A DNA stretch of 64,000 nt from Sepiola atlantica. Lineage: Eukaryota; Mollusca; Cephalopoda; Sepiida; Sepiolidae. The notes beneath the pieces were generated by a model. The model saw nothing but the letters and a program-made list of their open reading frames with translations. It had not been told where the DNA came from and ran no database searches. Location: contig OY744525.1 in the NCBI GenBank assembly GCA_963556195.1, forward strand, positions 42,519,076 through 42,583,075. The letters run 5' to 3'. Position numbers and translations under genes: made by a program. Of this stretch, positions 47,285 through 57,370 are shown piece after piece (within the stretch, counting starts at the first letter, position 1; each line of letters starts with the position of its first letter).

Positions 47285-47665
47285 GTTTATCTTATTTTCT
47301 TCCCCAGGAGGTTAGACACAAGGTCAGGTGTTAAGTTGAAAAGCTAGTGCACTAACATTAGTCAACTCTGACCTACAAAAAATGTCTGAGCAGCCCTGTC
47401 CGTATTATCTAGTAATGGTGCCTCAGGCAATTAGTGATAAACTAACCCCTTTTCAAAGAGAAGGTAAAGCCTGGGAGGATGGACCTCCTGAAACTGAACG
47501 GGACCATATCTCAGTCCTACAGCAACAAAATTGCTAATCGCTTGACAACAGGGCTGCCCAGGCATGTTTTGTTCAGCATGAGTGCTCTTCCTCTAGGGTG
47601 CTGGTTTCAAATCCCACTTTCCAACCTTGTGTCACATCTTTCCGCTGTGGGAGTGGGATAAATAC
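47285..47665. mobile_element. Rearranged U2-SINE family relic (head-to-head halves)
   Basis: 47,300-47,505 matches the SINE body of 9.7-10.3 kb in the minus orientation (AGCCCTGTCCGTATTAT, GGTGCCTCAGGCAAT, CCTGGGAGGATGGACCTCCT). 47,550-47,660 matches the same family's distal part in the plus orientation (GGGCTGCCCAGGCATG, CAAATCCCACTTTCC, TGTGTCACATCTTTC). The U2 head itself is missing. This is an older, inverted-recombinant copy. Confidence 0.75.
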
Positions 47666-48099
47666 AATCAATAAAGTCACTGTCGGACTGGTTGTCGAGG
47701 ACGCATCCCCGACTTGTTGTTGGTCATCATAGATAGCTTTGCAAATTTACAGAAAGATTAAATGAAAAAAAAATGATAATTCATTTCTTAATTCAGGTTG
47801 CACATAAGGTAATATATATATCATCAGAAAATATCTTAAAAAAGAAATGTGCGTAACATTTTATGTTAGCTCAGATTTTGATAATATATGCCTTTGAAAA
47901 TTGTTAAAAAAGTCTCACCTCATTTCAAAGTGTAAATGAGACTAATCAATAATCGATAAGATAATTAAAATCAATAATCTCTAATCAATAATATTTTTCA
48001 TGACAAACACTAAGTTCTGAAATTGACAAGAATAATTTTTAATCCATTGTAATTTTATATTAAACTAGCAAATATATGCTTCCTTCGGTCGGATATGTT

Positions 48100-48580
48100 T
48101 GTTAGGCCGGGAGCCTGATATCATGATGAACGAACTACATACATTGACCCCCTCAACATGGAGAGGTAATGACTGAGAGGATTATACGACGAAGAACACT
48201 ACCCCCCCCCCCAAAAAAAAAAAAAATAAAATAAAAAATAAAAAGGAGTTAATGCTTGGGAGGAGGATATCATGAGAACAGAATTGATAGTACACTACCC
48301 AGACTCCCTAAAAAAAATTGAAAGTAATCCTGGGATGATAATATCGTGAGGAATGAACATATAGTATACAGCACCCCCCTCTCCTAAGAGGAGGTAATGT
48401 TTAGGAGGAATGTATCATGAGGAATAAAAATATACTACACTAACACCATTCCAAAGGAGGAGTTAAAGCCTCGGAGGATTTCATGACACAGAACAGATAC
48501 TATAATACCCCCTTCAAAATAGAGGAGGTAATACCTGTGAGCATCACCCCATAAAAGGAGAAGGTAATGCCTGCAAGTAT
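48100..48580 (+). repeat. Degenerate tandem repeat of about 70-80 bp
   Basis: Five or six diverged units are built on GGAGGTAATGCCTGGGAGGA, then ATCATGAG-A-AGAA and a TACACTACCCCC-type end. C-runs and A-runs near 48,203-48,240 add to the unevenness. A single inverted unit lies near 46.7 kb. Confidence 0.7.
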
Positions 48581-48589
48581 GGTTTGGCA

Positions 48590-48850
48590 AGTTTTATTGT
48601 ATACGTAAAATGCCGAAATGAAAAATGGGCTGAAAAATATAGTCGCCATCTTTATGAACAAAGAAGTATGCTAGCTAAGGAAGAACGATAACTTCCTTTC
48701 ATATTTTTTTATATTAAAAAAAAACATGTTTATAACCTTACGTTATCCTTCTTCCTTAGCTAGTCTCTTACTCGACTTGTTTAGATGGCGACTATATTTT
48801 TCCGACCTAATTTTTATTTTGCCATTTCACGTGTACAATGAAACTTAGGG
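48590..48850. mobile_element. Foldback / MITE-like element
   Basis: The left arm 48,592-48,692 and right arm 48,745-48,850 are reverse complements with moderate divergence. AATATAGTCGCCATCT and TAGCTAAGGAAGAA are exact in both. The spacer of about 50 bp is AT-rich. There is no coding sequence. Confidence 0.7.
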
Positions 48851-49559
48851 TTTTTAATGTTTTTCTTGTATTGTTTTTTTACTAAAACATGGTTTAAGTA
48901 AAAAAAATATATAATTTCATAATGAGTAATGCCGAAACTTATTTCACTCTAAATAATTTTTGTGACTGAAATAGGAATTAACACCAAATGAAAGGAAAAT
49001 ACTCCTTTTACTAAAAAGTAGGGGTTAATTAAAAAAGTCAGCATGCCTGTTTTTTTTTTTAATTTATTTAATGCTGGAAGGGAGAGAAATGTTGATAAAA
49101 GAATTTATTAAGAATTGAAAGAAAACTTTAAATTAAAAAAAAAACTTACAATTTAAACAGAAAATCCAATTTTATTGGTTTGTATTTTAAATAAAAGACG
49201 TTTTTATTTCAGACTTTGTATTCTATATACAGAACCGGTGACACAGTTATAAAAGTGGGGGGGGGGCTCTCCTAAAAAGTGGGGGGGGGGCGGTTAAACA
49301 CATGCTATATAACTTCATTATTGATGACCGTAAAGTGGGGCGTCAAGTCAAAAAGTGGGGGGGCTTTAAAATTGTATCAATTTAATTCTTTCTAAAACAA
49401 TAAACATTCTCCGTCTTCTAACCGTAAAAATAATTCTCAGCTTAAATATTCTTCAAATCAATAAAACATTTTGAAATGCATTTATTCAAAATTGTACTGT
49501 TTTAGTTACGGGATGACATGATTTAATTTTGGAACAATTCATTTTAAAATAATTAAGGC
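48851..49559. other. AT-rich stretch with G-runs
   Basis: AAAAGTGGGG-type units with 7-11 G occur four times at about 49,252-49,365 and could form G-quadruplex structures on the plus strand. No gene is seen. Confidence 0.6.
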
Positions 49560-51767
49560 AACCCTACGGAAAATGGAAAACTAAAAAGCACCAGGCCACG
49601 ATGGAATACATGCATACTGGTTCAAAAATTTCACGACTCTGCATAAAAGGCTAGCGCAAAAACTGAAAGGATGTATCCACAAAACAGTCGTACCAGAATG
49701 GATGACCAAATGAAGGACAACTCTAATACAAAAAGACGCAAGAAAGGGAACGATCCCAAGCAACTACAGACCAATAATCTGTTTACCAACCATGTGGAAA
49801 ATTCTAACGGCACAACTGAGAGAACAAATCTACAACTCTCTGAAAAATCGCGGATTTCTCCCTGAGGAACAAAACAGATGCCGGAAAGAGAAAAGACGGA
49901 TGCATAATCTGTTATACATAGATCAAAAGATCCTGAAGAAGGTAAAAAGCAGGAAAAAGAACCTATCCATGCCATGGATTGACTACAAGAAAGCCTACGA
50001 CAGAATCCCTCAAGCATGGATAATTGAATGCTTAAAAATGTACAAGATAACCGACAGGATTATTAATCTTATTAAGAAAGCAATGGAAACGTGGAGACTA
50101 GAACTAACAGCTGGAGGACAACACCTGACTGAGATAAAAATACAGAGAGGCATTTACCAAGGAGACTCCCTATCACCACTACTGTTTATCATAGCTATGA
50201 TGCAACTCAACTACATACTAATACTGATGCCGGATACAAGTTTAAAGACACAGAACAAAAAATAAACCACCTGATGTACATGGACGACTTGAAACTATTT
50301 GCAAAAAAACAATAGGAACTGAGAAAAGTTGATAAATACGACCAGAATCTTCAGCCAGGACGTTCAAATGGAATTCGGAATAGAAAAGTGTGCACTGCTA
50401 GAGAAAAGAAAAGGAAAGCTGGAGACGACTGGGGCATGGAACTACCCAACCAAGAGCAGATGAGGGTGTTAGGCGAACAAGACAGCTATAAATATTTGGG
50501 AGTTTTGGAAGCAGACACAATCAAATCAACAGAAATGAAACAGAAGATTGGAAAAGAATATCTGAAAAGAACAAGAAAGCTCTTAGAAACAAAATTATAT
50601 AGCAGAAACCTAATCAAAGGAATAAATACCTGGACAGTATCACTAATAAGATACTCTGGACCATTCATAAGCTGGACTAAGGAAGAACCCAGACACCTTG
50701 ACCAGAGGACTAGAAAATTAATGATCATGCAGAACACACTACATCCAAAAGACGATACAGAAAGGCTCTACGTGAAGAGAAACGAAGGGGAAGAGGACTG
50801 GTAAGTATAGAAGACTGTGTGGAAGACACAAAAAAAAAAGCTGGAGAAATACATAACCTAGAACACAGAAAGGCTGATCACCGCAGGAAGAGACACCATC
50901 ATAATGGAAAACTCAGGAAGCACCGAAACCAGAAACAAGAAGACAAGAAAAGAAAACTGGGAAGAAAAACAACTACATGGACGATTCATAAGAATGACAA
51001 CAGAAGAGACCCGTGAAAATACCTGGGCATGGCTAAGAAAAGGACACTTCAACAAAGAAACACAGAAAGAACACCACCACATGAATCCAAGGAACATAAC
51101 TTCTATTGACGGCTGCACAAAACAGTCCAATTAGGACAAACTAAATTAAAGCTAGAATAGATAAAACCTAGGAAAACAGTGAACGCAGTCTGTGTTGACA
51201 AAGAGACGAAACAGTAAATCACATAATAAGTTAATGCAGCAAACTAGCCCCCAACAATAAAAGAATAGGCATGACGGCACAGGGAGAGCAGTACACTGAG
51301 AACTATGAAAACGACTGCATTTTGAACACATAGACAAATGGTTCAAACATAAACCAGAGACAGTACTGGAAAACGAAAAACACAAACTCGTTTGGGATAT
51401 GGAGGTACAAAAAGATAAACTTATGAAAGCAAGGAGACTGGATGTCATAATAATCGACAAGAAGGAAAAATCCTGCCAAATCGTAGATTTTGTTGTCCCA
51501 GCAGATCATAGACTGAAAATCAAGGAGACAGAAAAACGAAGCAAATACACGAAACTTGCCAGAGAATTGAAAAGGATATGGAGTATGAGAAAAGTCAATA
51601 TAATACCAATAATCATAGGAGCACTAGGAACATTGCCAAAAAACTTGGAAAAAAGACTGGGAGAAATTGGAATCAAAGGGAAGACTGAGACCATACAACG
51701 GACGGCAATATTGAAAACAACTGAAATCTTAAGGAAAATCCTCGAAGGTAGAAACCAACCCACATAA
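49560..51767 (+). pseudogene. 5'-truncated R2-superfamily LINE (RT plus restriction-like endonuclease)
   Basis: It would encode an enzyme that nicks DNA and reverse-transcribes its own RNA there. The order visible: APGHDGIHAYWFKN (49,590); NYRPI-CLPT region (about 49,760); DYKKAYDRIP (RT motif A, about 49,980); GIYQGDSLSPLLFIIAM (motif B, about 50,150); HLMYMDDLKLFAKK (motif C, about 50,270, catalytic MDD intact); YKYLGVLEADTIK; then RKLLETKLYSRNLIKGINTW and RYSGPF (about 50,570-50,670). The C-terminal part (51,399-51,767) has RRLDVIIIDKKEK-CQIVDFVVPADHR-KIKE and KY-KLARELKRIW. This PD-(D/E)XK restriction-like nuclease is the hallmark of the R2/R4/Dong type. Stops and shifts occur (around 49,710, 50,265, 50,313, 50,800 and 51,134). 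Confidence 0.85.
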
Positions 51768-52266
51768 GCTACGAATGCTAACCAGTCACATAGAAGTTGC
51801 AATGGGAAGAAAACAAAAACACAGAAAGAACACCACCATATGAATCCAAGGGACAGAAAATACAAAAAATTTCATAAACTACCCCCTCAAAAAAGTGATG
51901 GCACTAGCCTCGGCTGATACCACACAAAATAATCACGAAGGATCAAGGAGGATGGAAAGACCGAGGAAGGGGGAGCTCTAACCAGACTTCATCTGAAAGT
52001 GTGGAGACTACTGGGACCTTGGGGAGGCTTATTCCCACCGAAATCCCAGAGAACACCAATGGTCGTTGCCAGCGAGAAATCGATGGTAAGCGTCTGTTGT
52101 GATAACACAAAGTCATTTGCAATCGTTATCGAAAGAGGTAGAGAGAACTAGAAATCTGGGGAGACTTGTTGTCAATCAGACTCCAGTGAATACCACCGGT
52201 TATTATCAGTTATTATCAGTGAGCAATCACTCACGATGACTTGTGTGAGAACTCCTAGCAAGTGCA
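51768..52266 (+). mobile_element. 3' UTR of the R4/Dong-like LINE
   Basis: Non-coding tail of the LINE. GGAGACTTGTTGTCAATCAG and GAGCAATCACT match the truncated copies at 11.82-12.2 kb, defining the family's 3' end. A block of about 35 bp (AGAAAGAACACCACCA onward) occurs both inside the ORF region (51,063) and at the UTR start (51,824). Confidence 0.8.

Positions 52267-52336
<70 letters not shown>
52267..52336 (+). repeat. (AAT)n at the LINE 3' end
   Basis: About 23 AAT units. R4/Dong elements are known to be associated with TAA-type repeats, so this may be tail, target, or both. Confidence 0.95.
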
Positions 52337-52943
52337 TAGAAGTAAACAGATAAGTCACAGTTGTTGAACAATATTCACTCTGCTTTGACCAACCGATTGG
52401 TAAAAGATGAAAAAAGGACAGATAATCCTGAGGGCAAATGGATCAAGTTTGATTTTTAATGAAATTTCCCACAATTCAATGCATCAGTTTTGTTATTCTC
52501 ATTGATTTATTCAGTTGAAGAAAAAATAACTCTGAAGATTCCATGTTGATCTTAATAAAATAAAGACTTGAATTAAGTTTTGTCATAATGAATCGAAAAA
52601 ATAAAAGACATAAGCGAAAAATAAATTACTGCTTGAAGAAAACAAATTCTTTTCGGTTGGTTTGAGATCATGTGTTTTTTAATACATTTTAAAAAAAAAC
52701 TTTCTTTGAAGTTTTGACTCTTATATTTGAATGAAAAATTAGTATGTATGCTATCTAATATTTATGAATTCCTCCATTTTGAACTGACTTTTGAATTTCA
52801 ACCATTTTATTAATAACAACCGATTTTGGTTTGTCATCTGTTGAACAAAATGTAAACAAAGACAACAAATAAACATTCATATGTTATGAACCTTGCCCAA
52901 GGACGGATGACTATATAAGGCCCCCTCCTTGGATTGAGCACTT
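52337..52943. other. AT-rich spacer
   Basis: No coding, tRNA-like or repeat structure was recognised. Confidence 0.5.
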
Positions 52944-52962
52944 TTGTTAGTGATATCGCCAG

Positions 52963-53013
<51 letters not shown>

Positions 53014-53527
53014 TCGTAATGCAAAGTTCTTTGTATTTTTAAATAAACAAATGGATCACTGTATAGCGGCTCACAATGAAAGCATTGAAATATCGCTTAC
53101 TGACAGCGGCCGCCTCGTAGTCAGTGAGTAGAATGGCAGACTATCAACTAGATGGTTGTAGGGTTGATCATAGCTTGGGGTTTGGTGCTAGTCTAGCTTC
53201 ACTGAAGAATTGTGATACAGCGAAACAGTCTGCTTGTCGATGACTATATAGCTCTGTTGTTAGTGATATCTCCAGCTTACTACTACTACTATTAGCTTAA
53301 GGCAGAGCTCTTTGTAAATAAAACAAATGGAGCACTGTCTTAGTGGCTGACAATGTTTATAAAAAGTATTGAGATATCACTTACCAGCAGTGCCCGTCTC
53401 ATAGTAAAATGGTTAGAATCGCAGATTATCAACTAGACAATTGCAGGTTGGGTCACCGCTTGGGCGGGTGCTAGTTTAGCTGCACTGAAGAGCTGTGATA
53501 CAACGAAACAGTTCGTCTGTGGATGAC

Positions 53528-53530
<3 letters not shown>
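52944..53530 (+). repeat. Tandem duplication of a SINE-containing unit
   Basis: Unit 1 (52,944-53,256) and unit 2 (53,257-53,530) both run from TGTTAGTGATATC-CCAGCT through a TAC run, an AAACAAATGGA-CACTGT block and CAATTGCAGG-like tRNA-derived sequence, to GATACA-CGAAACAGT-TG. The TAC run is about 16 units in unit 1 and 4 in unit 2. The SINE part belongs to the family at 19.3 and 26.1 kb. Unit 2 is followed by (TA)n (53,530-53,578). Confidence 0.8.
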
Positions 53531-53584
<54 letters not shown>

Positions 53585-53596
53585 ATGTGTGTGTGT
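53530..53596. repeat. (TA)n and (GT)n tail
   Basis: TA run at 53,530-53,578, then GTGTGTATGTGTGTG. It lies directly after the SINE end, as at 19,425. Confidence 0.95.
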
Positions 53597-53910
53597 TTAT
53601 GCTTATTTCAATATACATTTATTGCATGATTGGACGTACCATATCTTGGGTTCATTGATTAGGAACAACTGAGAAACTGGAATGCAGTGAAAACATGTCT
53701 GACACATTCATCAAGTTGTATCGGTCAACTAGCTTTTAAAAAAACAGCAGTTGGTTGCAGCCTAATCATTCGATATAACCTGATGAATGTGTCAGGTGCA
53801 TTTTGATTGGATTGCAGCTTCTCAATTGCACCTAATCCATGGAACTCAAGGTATGAATGTCCAATCATGCAATAAATGTACAATATTGAAACAAGCACAA
53901 ATTACACGCT
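53597..53910. mobile_element. Foldback element with 130-bp arms
   Basis: Left arm 53,600-53,727 and right arm 53,773-53,908 are reverse complements with moderate divergence. ATTTATTGCATGATTGGAC and GACACATTCATCA are conserved in both. The spacer of about 45 bp has its own short stem (CAACTAGC/GCAGTTGG). There is no frame. Confidence 0.75.
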
Positions 53911-53963
53911 TATATTTACTTAATTGAGCACTCTGTTTTAATTACTTAATATTATATGCAAGC

Positions 53964-54038
<75 letters not shown>

Positions 54039-54147
54039 GTATTTTAAAGATTTAAATTAATTTCGAATCATTTTCCAAATGAAGAATACACAAAATGGTA
54101 TCCAAGTTGTTGACCGTTGTGTTCAGACAATGTCTATTTTCAGGTAT

Positions 54148-54198
<51 letters not shown>

Positions 54199-54534
54199 AA
54201 TATAGAGGCAAAATGCCTTCAAAGAAACCATGTATTAGATGCGAGTAATTAAATCAAAAGTAAAAACAAAAATATTTCAAAACATTTCTTAAAATACCTC
54301 AAAATACCTTCCGTTCTTTTTTTCTTCATCTTGATTTTTTTTTTAGCTAATATTTCGCTTGATAAAACAAGCTTCGACAGAACTTAGACAAATAAAAGGT
54401 ATAACCTTTTTTTTTTCCATAATATCCTTCTTGGTCTTGTAGAAGTGTCTCGTCCGATGTTGTGGACTAATGGTGAAAATGTCTGTTTTAAATAAAACTT
54501 GATTGCGCATGGTCGCTGGTAGTTATAAATTAAG

Positions 54535-54554
<20 letters not shown>
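53911..54554. other. AT-rich stretch with (TA)n runs
   Basis: TA runs at about 53,967-54,030, 54,149-54,193 and 54,537-54,562. The rest is unassigned. Confidence 0.6.
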
Positions 54555-54574
<20 letters not shown>

Positions 54575-54725
54575 TTCAACAGGTTGTGTTGCCCGGATGC
54601 CGTAAAGTCATTTAAATTTATATTTGTTTGCACATTTTTAAACTTATATAGAAAAAGCAACAAAATTTTAGTTTTAAGGTAGACAGCTCCTATTATATTC
54701 TTCAAGATGAAATATGAGTTATCCT
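54555..54725 (-). repeat. Dispersed repeat, copy 2 (inverted copy of 815-960)
   Basis: The minus strand gives GAAGAATATAATAGGAGCTG, TCTACCTTAA and GGGCAACACAACC, matching 815-960 in order. The ends are not fixed. Confidence 0.5.
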
Positions 54726-55183
54726 TCCTTCAATTAAGCTTTGAAAGGAGGACACTGTTTACGAAGGATGTGTCACATGATATTTTTCAATATTGAAATT
54801 TCAAAGTTTTCAGATTTTACCTATTTCTTTCCACGACAGTTTCTATCTGAATGAAAATTTTAATGTTTTACAGTTATTTAATATTATTAAACAAAATAAT
54901 ATATTAGTATTACTATTCTGTAACTATTCTGTTATAGTAGGGAAATTTGCTGCTGATTAAAAAAAATAGCTTTCATCTGTAATTGACATTTGCTAGAAAA
55001 AAAGAAATATCAACAGGAATAATTGTATTTGCAAAGAAATTAAATCGAATTACAATTTTTTTTTCCTAACAATATAGACCAAAGCAAAAGAAAAGGAAAT
55101 AGCTCTTCAGAATGAAATATTGATATTTTAGGATGGAAGTTATTTAAGTCTGAAGTCGAAAATCCGTCCGACTTAATTTTATG

Positions 55184-55236
<53 letters not shown>

Positions 55237-55489
55237 TATATGATGACCAAGCAGGTAACTTGAATTAAGATTAAGTGTTGGATATTTTTCTCCTAGTCAA
55301 CATTTGTGGCTTTATCTAGATTTCCACTAAAAGGTTGGTGTCGCCATATTGCCTTCTTCATTATTAACTGGAACACATGGATTCGGGTGAATGGATCAAT
55401 TTATGACCGCAAAAGATCTAGAATATTTATAATATTATTTTATTATATTTCTGAGATGAGGATTGATAATTTGTATAATTTTGATTATT
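54726..55489. other. AT-rich spacer
   Basis: A (TA)n run lies at about 55,188-55,241. No gene or recognised repeat is seen otherwise. Confidence 0.5.
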
Positions 55490-56300
55490 TGGACTACATT
55501 TCTCATCTTGAGTGTTATCATCACAACGTTTCCTCTCTGTTTTCAAAGTCGGATTTTTTTTTACTTTACAGTAGCCACCAGATCCTATTAGATCTGCCAA
55601 TTTTTAGGAATATTCTGTTCTATCCATTAACACTGTAGCATTGCCTTTGTCTGCTGGTAGTATTACGATATCATCATCACTGCGTAGTGACTTGATAGCC
55701 AAGACTTCTTCCTTTGAGATGTTAGGTTTTGGAGGCTTTGAATTCTCGAGTGCGTGTCTCACTTTTCACCTTTGCTTATCTCCTTGTGCCTTGGATTTAT
55801 TCAAGACTGCCTCTTCTATTAGAGATATTATGTCTAAGTATAGAATCCGCTTGATGGTTGTGGCGAAGTTGAGACCTTTCTTCAGCACTGATTCCTCAGA
55901 GGAAGTCAGCTGACGTTTACTTATATTGACAATGGTTCTTATTGGTGAATGGTGGACCTGGGGTCTTATGTCTTTAGATTTCAGATTTTCCAACTTCTTT
56001 ATTTGGCGAGATTTGACTTCCTTAAATTCATGCTTATATGATATATCCAGATATTCTTGGATGCAAATTTTGTCATCAGTCAGTGATATGCTATCTAGGA
56101 AGGAGACGAGCTCGCTTGAGATTTTTGTTTGTAATTTATGCTTCTTCCACCGGCTGTTGTGGATTCTATCTCGAACGAGCTCATGTCCTACTCGTCTTGC
56201 GATCCTGGAAGTGACTGGTAATTTCAAGGTTAAGCCTGGTTGAACTAACTTTAGATCACTGAATCTGTATAGGAATATAAGGTGGTGACTCAATCTTGCC
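55490..56300 (-). pseudogene. Penelope-like element, N-terminal RT-region fragment
   Basis: The minus-strand frame 56,293-55,766 and its continuation past an in-frame TGA (about 55,766) give blocks I associate with Penelope-like ORFs: KKGLNFATTIKRI (preceded by LTSSEESVL), KPPKPNISKEEVLAIKSL, DDDIVILPADKGNATV and SGGYCKVKKNPT. These precede the RT catalytic core, which is absent. A second stop (TAA) lies near 55,600. Past about 55,525 the minus strand joins GAAACGTTGTGATGATAACA, the same tail seen at 57,309 and, decayed, at 8,930. Penelope-like elements use an RT with a GIY-YIG nuclease. Neither active site can be checked here. Confidence 0.65.
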
Positions 56301-56369
56301 AGTTTTTGATATAGCTTTTCGAGTTGTTTCCATTTTCGTATTATTTCGGGTCCGTGCCGATTTGATATT

Positions 56370-56600
56370 ATACCGTGGCGCAGTGGATATAGTACTAAGT
56401 TAAATTCAGTTCTAAGTGATAGTCATCTGAAGGTTGAAGGCTCAATCCTCAGTGTGGGCGATACTAAGAATTGCGAATTACTGAAGACTTCTCCCAGTCA
56501 TGGCTGACGGAACAAGAGCATGCTATCCCCGTGGATTAAATAAAGGGTTCCGTTCGAAATTCCGTCCAGATTCTCGAGTTCAATAGAAATATTGTTGCAT
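56370..56600 (+). mobile_element. tRNA-derived SINE (family of 8.66 kb)
   Basis: ACCGTGGCGCAGTGGATATA (A box), GAAGGCTCAATCCTC (B box) and GATTAAATAAAGGGTTCCG plus GAAATTCCGTCCAGATTC are shared with 8,655-8,880. The copy stops near 56,590 without the hammerhead-like tail. The missing tail sequence appears at 57,255. Confidence 0.7.
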
Positions 56601-57254
56601 CTGTCTTTAATTTCTCTTCCTCGTTGCGTGGAGGGGTGTCGTTTTGATGTCGTCTAGTGGTTGAGTTCTTTTTTTCTTCTGTACTGCTGTGAACATCGCC
56701 GTCCGCTGTGTCTACAACAAAACCTTCATAACCGATTCAGGAGGCAAACAATCTTTTAAATTTTGATTAGTTTTATTCAGACGTCAGTTTTCCATCGGCC
56801 ATGGAGATGTTTTACTAAACGTTGAGGGAGAGACCAAATTACTACTCTATCGTAGTTAATTCCTAGCTTAAGTCCTTAGCCATTCGAGGAGGGAGGAAGA
56901 AGGAATCTCATGCCTGTATTCTCTTAGGGAAATAAATTCCCATTTTTCATTTCGGACTACATAGACAAATACGTCTGTTCGGCTTGCTTCCAAAAACCAG
57001 ACTGGCAAAACTTAGTTTCCCACACAAAAGCCTGTGACGTCACAGAACCCTTATGTGCAGATGCACCTTGACCTGAGGTCTCGTAAATGTGGTGGCCCTG
57101 TCAACGCCTATGAGCTCTGACTGCGAGAACAGCTCTATTTTGCATTCGGTTGTACAAGTTCACCCGCACTAAATCGTGCAAGCCAAACCAAACGATCCTC
57201 CACACATACGTCCACTTCAACATGCGTCCGGCACCACAGGGCCATTATCCAACA
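56601..57254. other. Unassigned stretch between SINE head and tail
   Basis: No frame is recognised. It may be an insertion that split the SINE, or 57,255 may belong to another element. Confidence 0.4.
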
Positions 57255-57370
57255 ATATTCCCGAGTTCGAAGAGATACACCTGAAGAAGGCCGGAGGTTA
57301 TAGCGGCCGAAACGTTGTGATAATAACACTCTAGATGAGAAATGTAGTCCGAATCACCAAAATTATACAT
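57255..57370 (+). ncRNA. Hammerhead-ribozyme-like motif in a retroelement tail
   Basis: CTGAAGA (57,281-57,287) fits the conserved CUGANGA. GGCC (57,289) and GGCC (57,305) can form stem II. GAAA (57,309-57,312) follows directly, then CGTTGTG. One extra A lies between the CUGANGA box and stem II, which a strict hammerhead would not have. An ACGTC that could supply stem III and the cleavage site lies about 70 nt upstream (57,208). The same tail sequence flanks the Penelope-like fragment, and Penelope-like elements are known to carry hammerheads. Activity is not shown. Confidence 0.4.

Noticed and set aside
27838..48060. Similar sequence flanking the satellite on both sides
   Set aside because: Short similarity between about 27,855-27,960 and 47,820-47,950 (ATCAGAAAATA and AAGAAATG blocks) is too weak by eye to claim a flanking duplication.
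50486..51130. Minus-strand Phe/Leu/Ser-rich frames
   Set aside because: They are antisense shadows of the plus-strand LINE, whose RT and nuclease motifs are recognisable.
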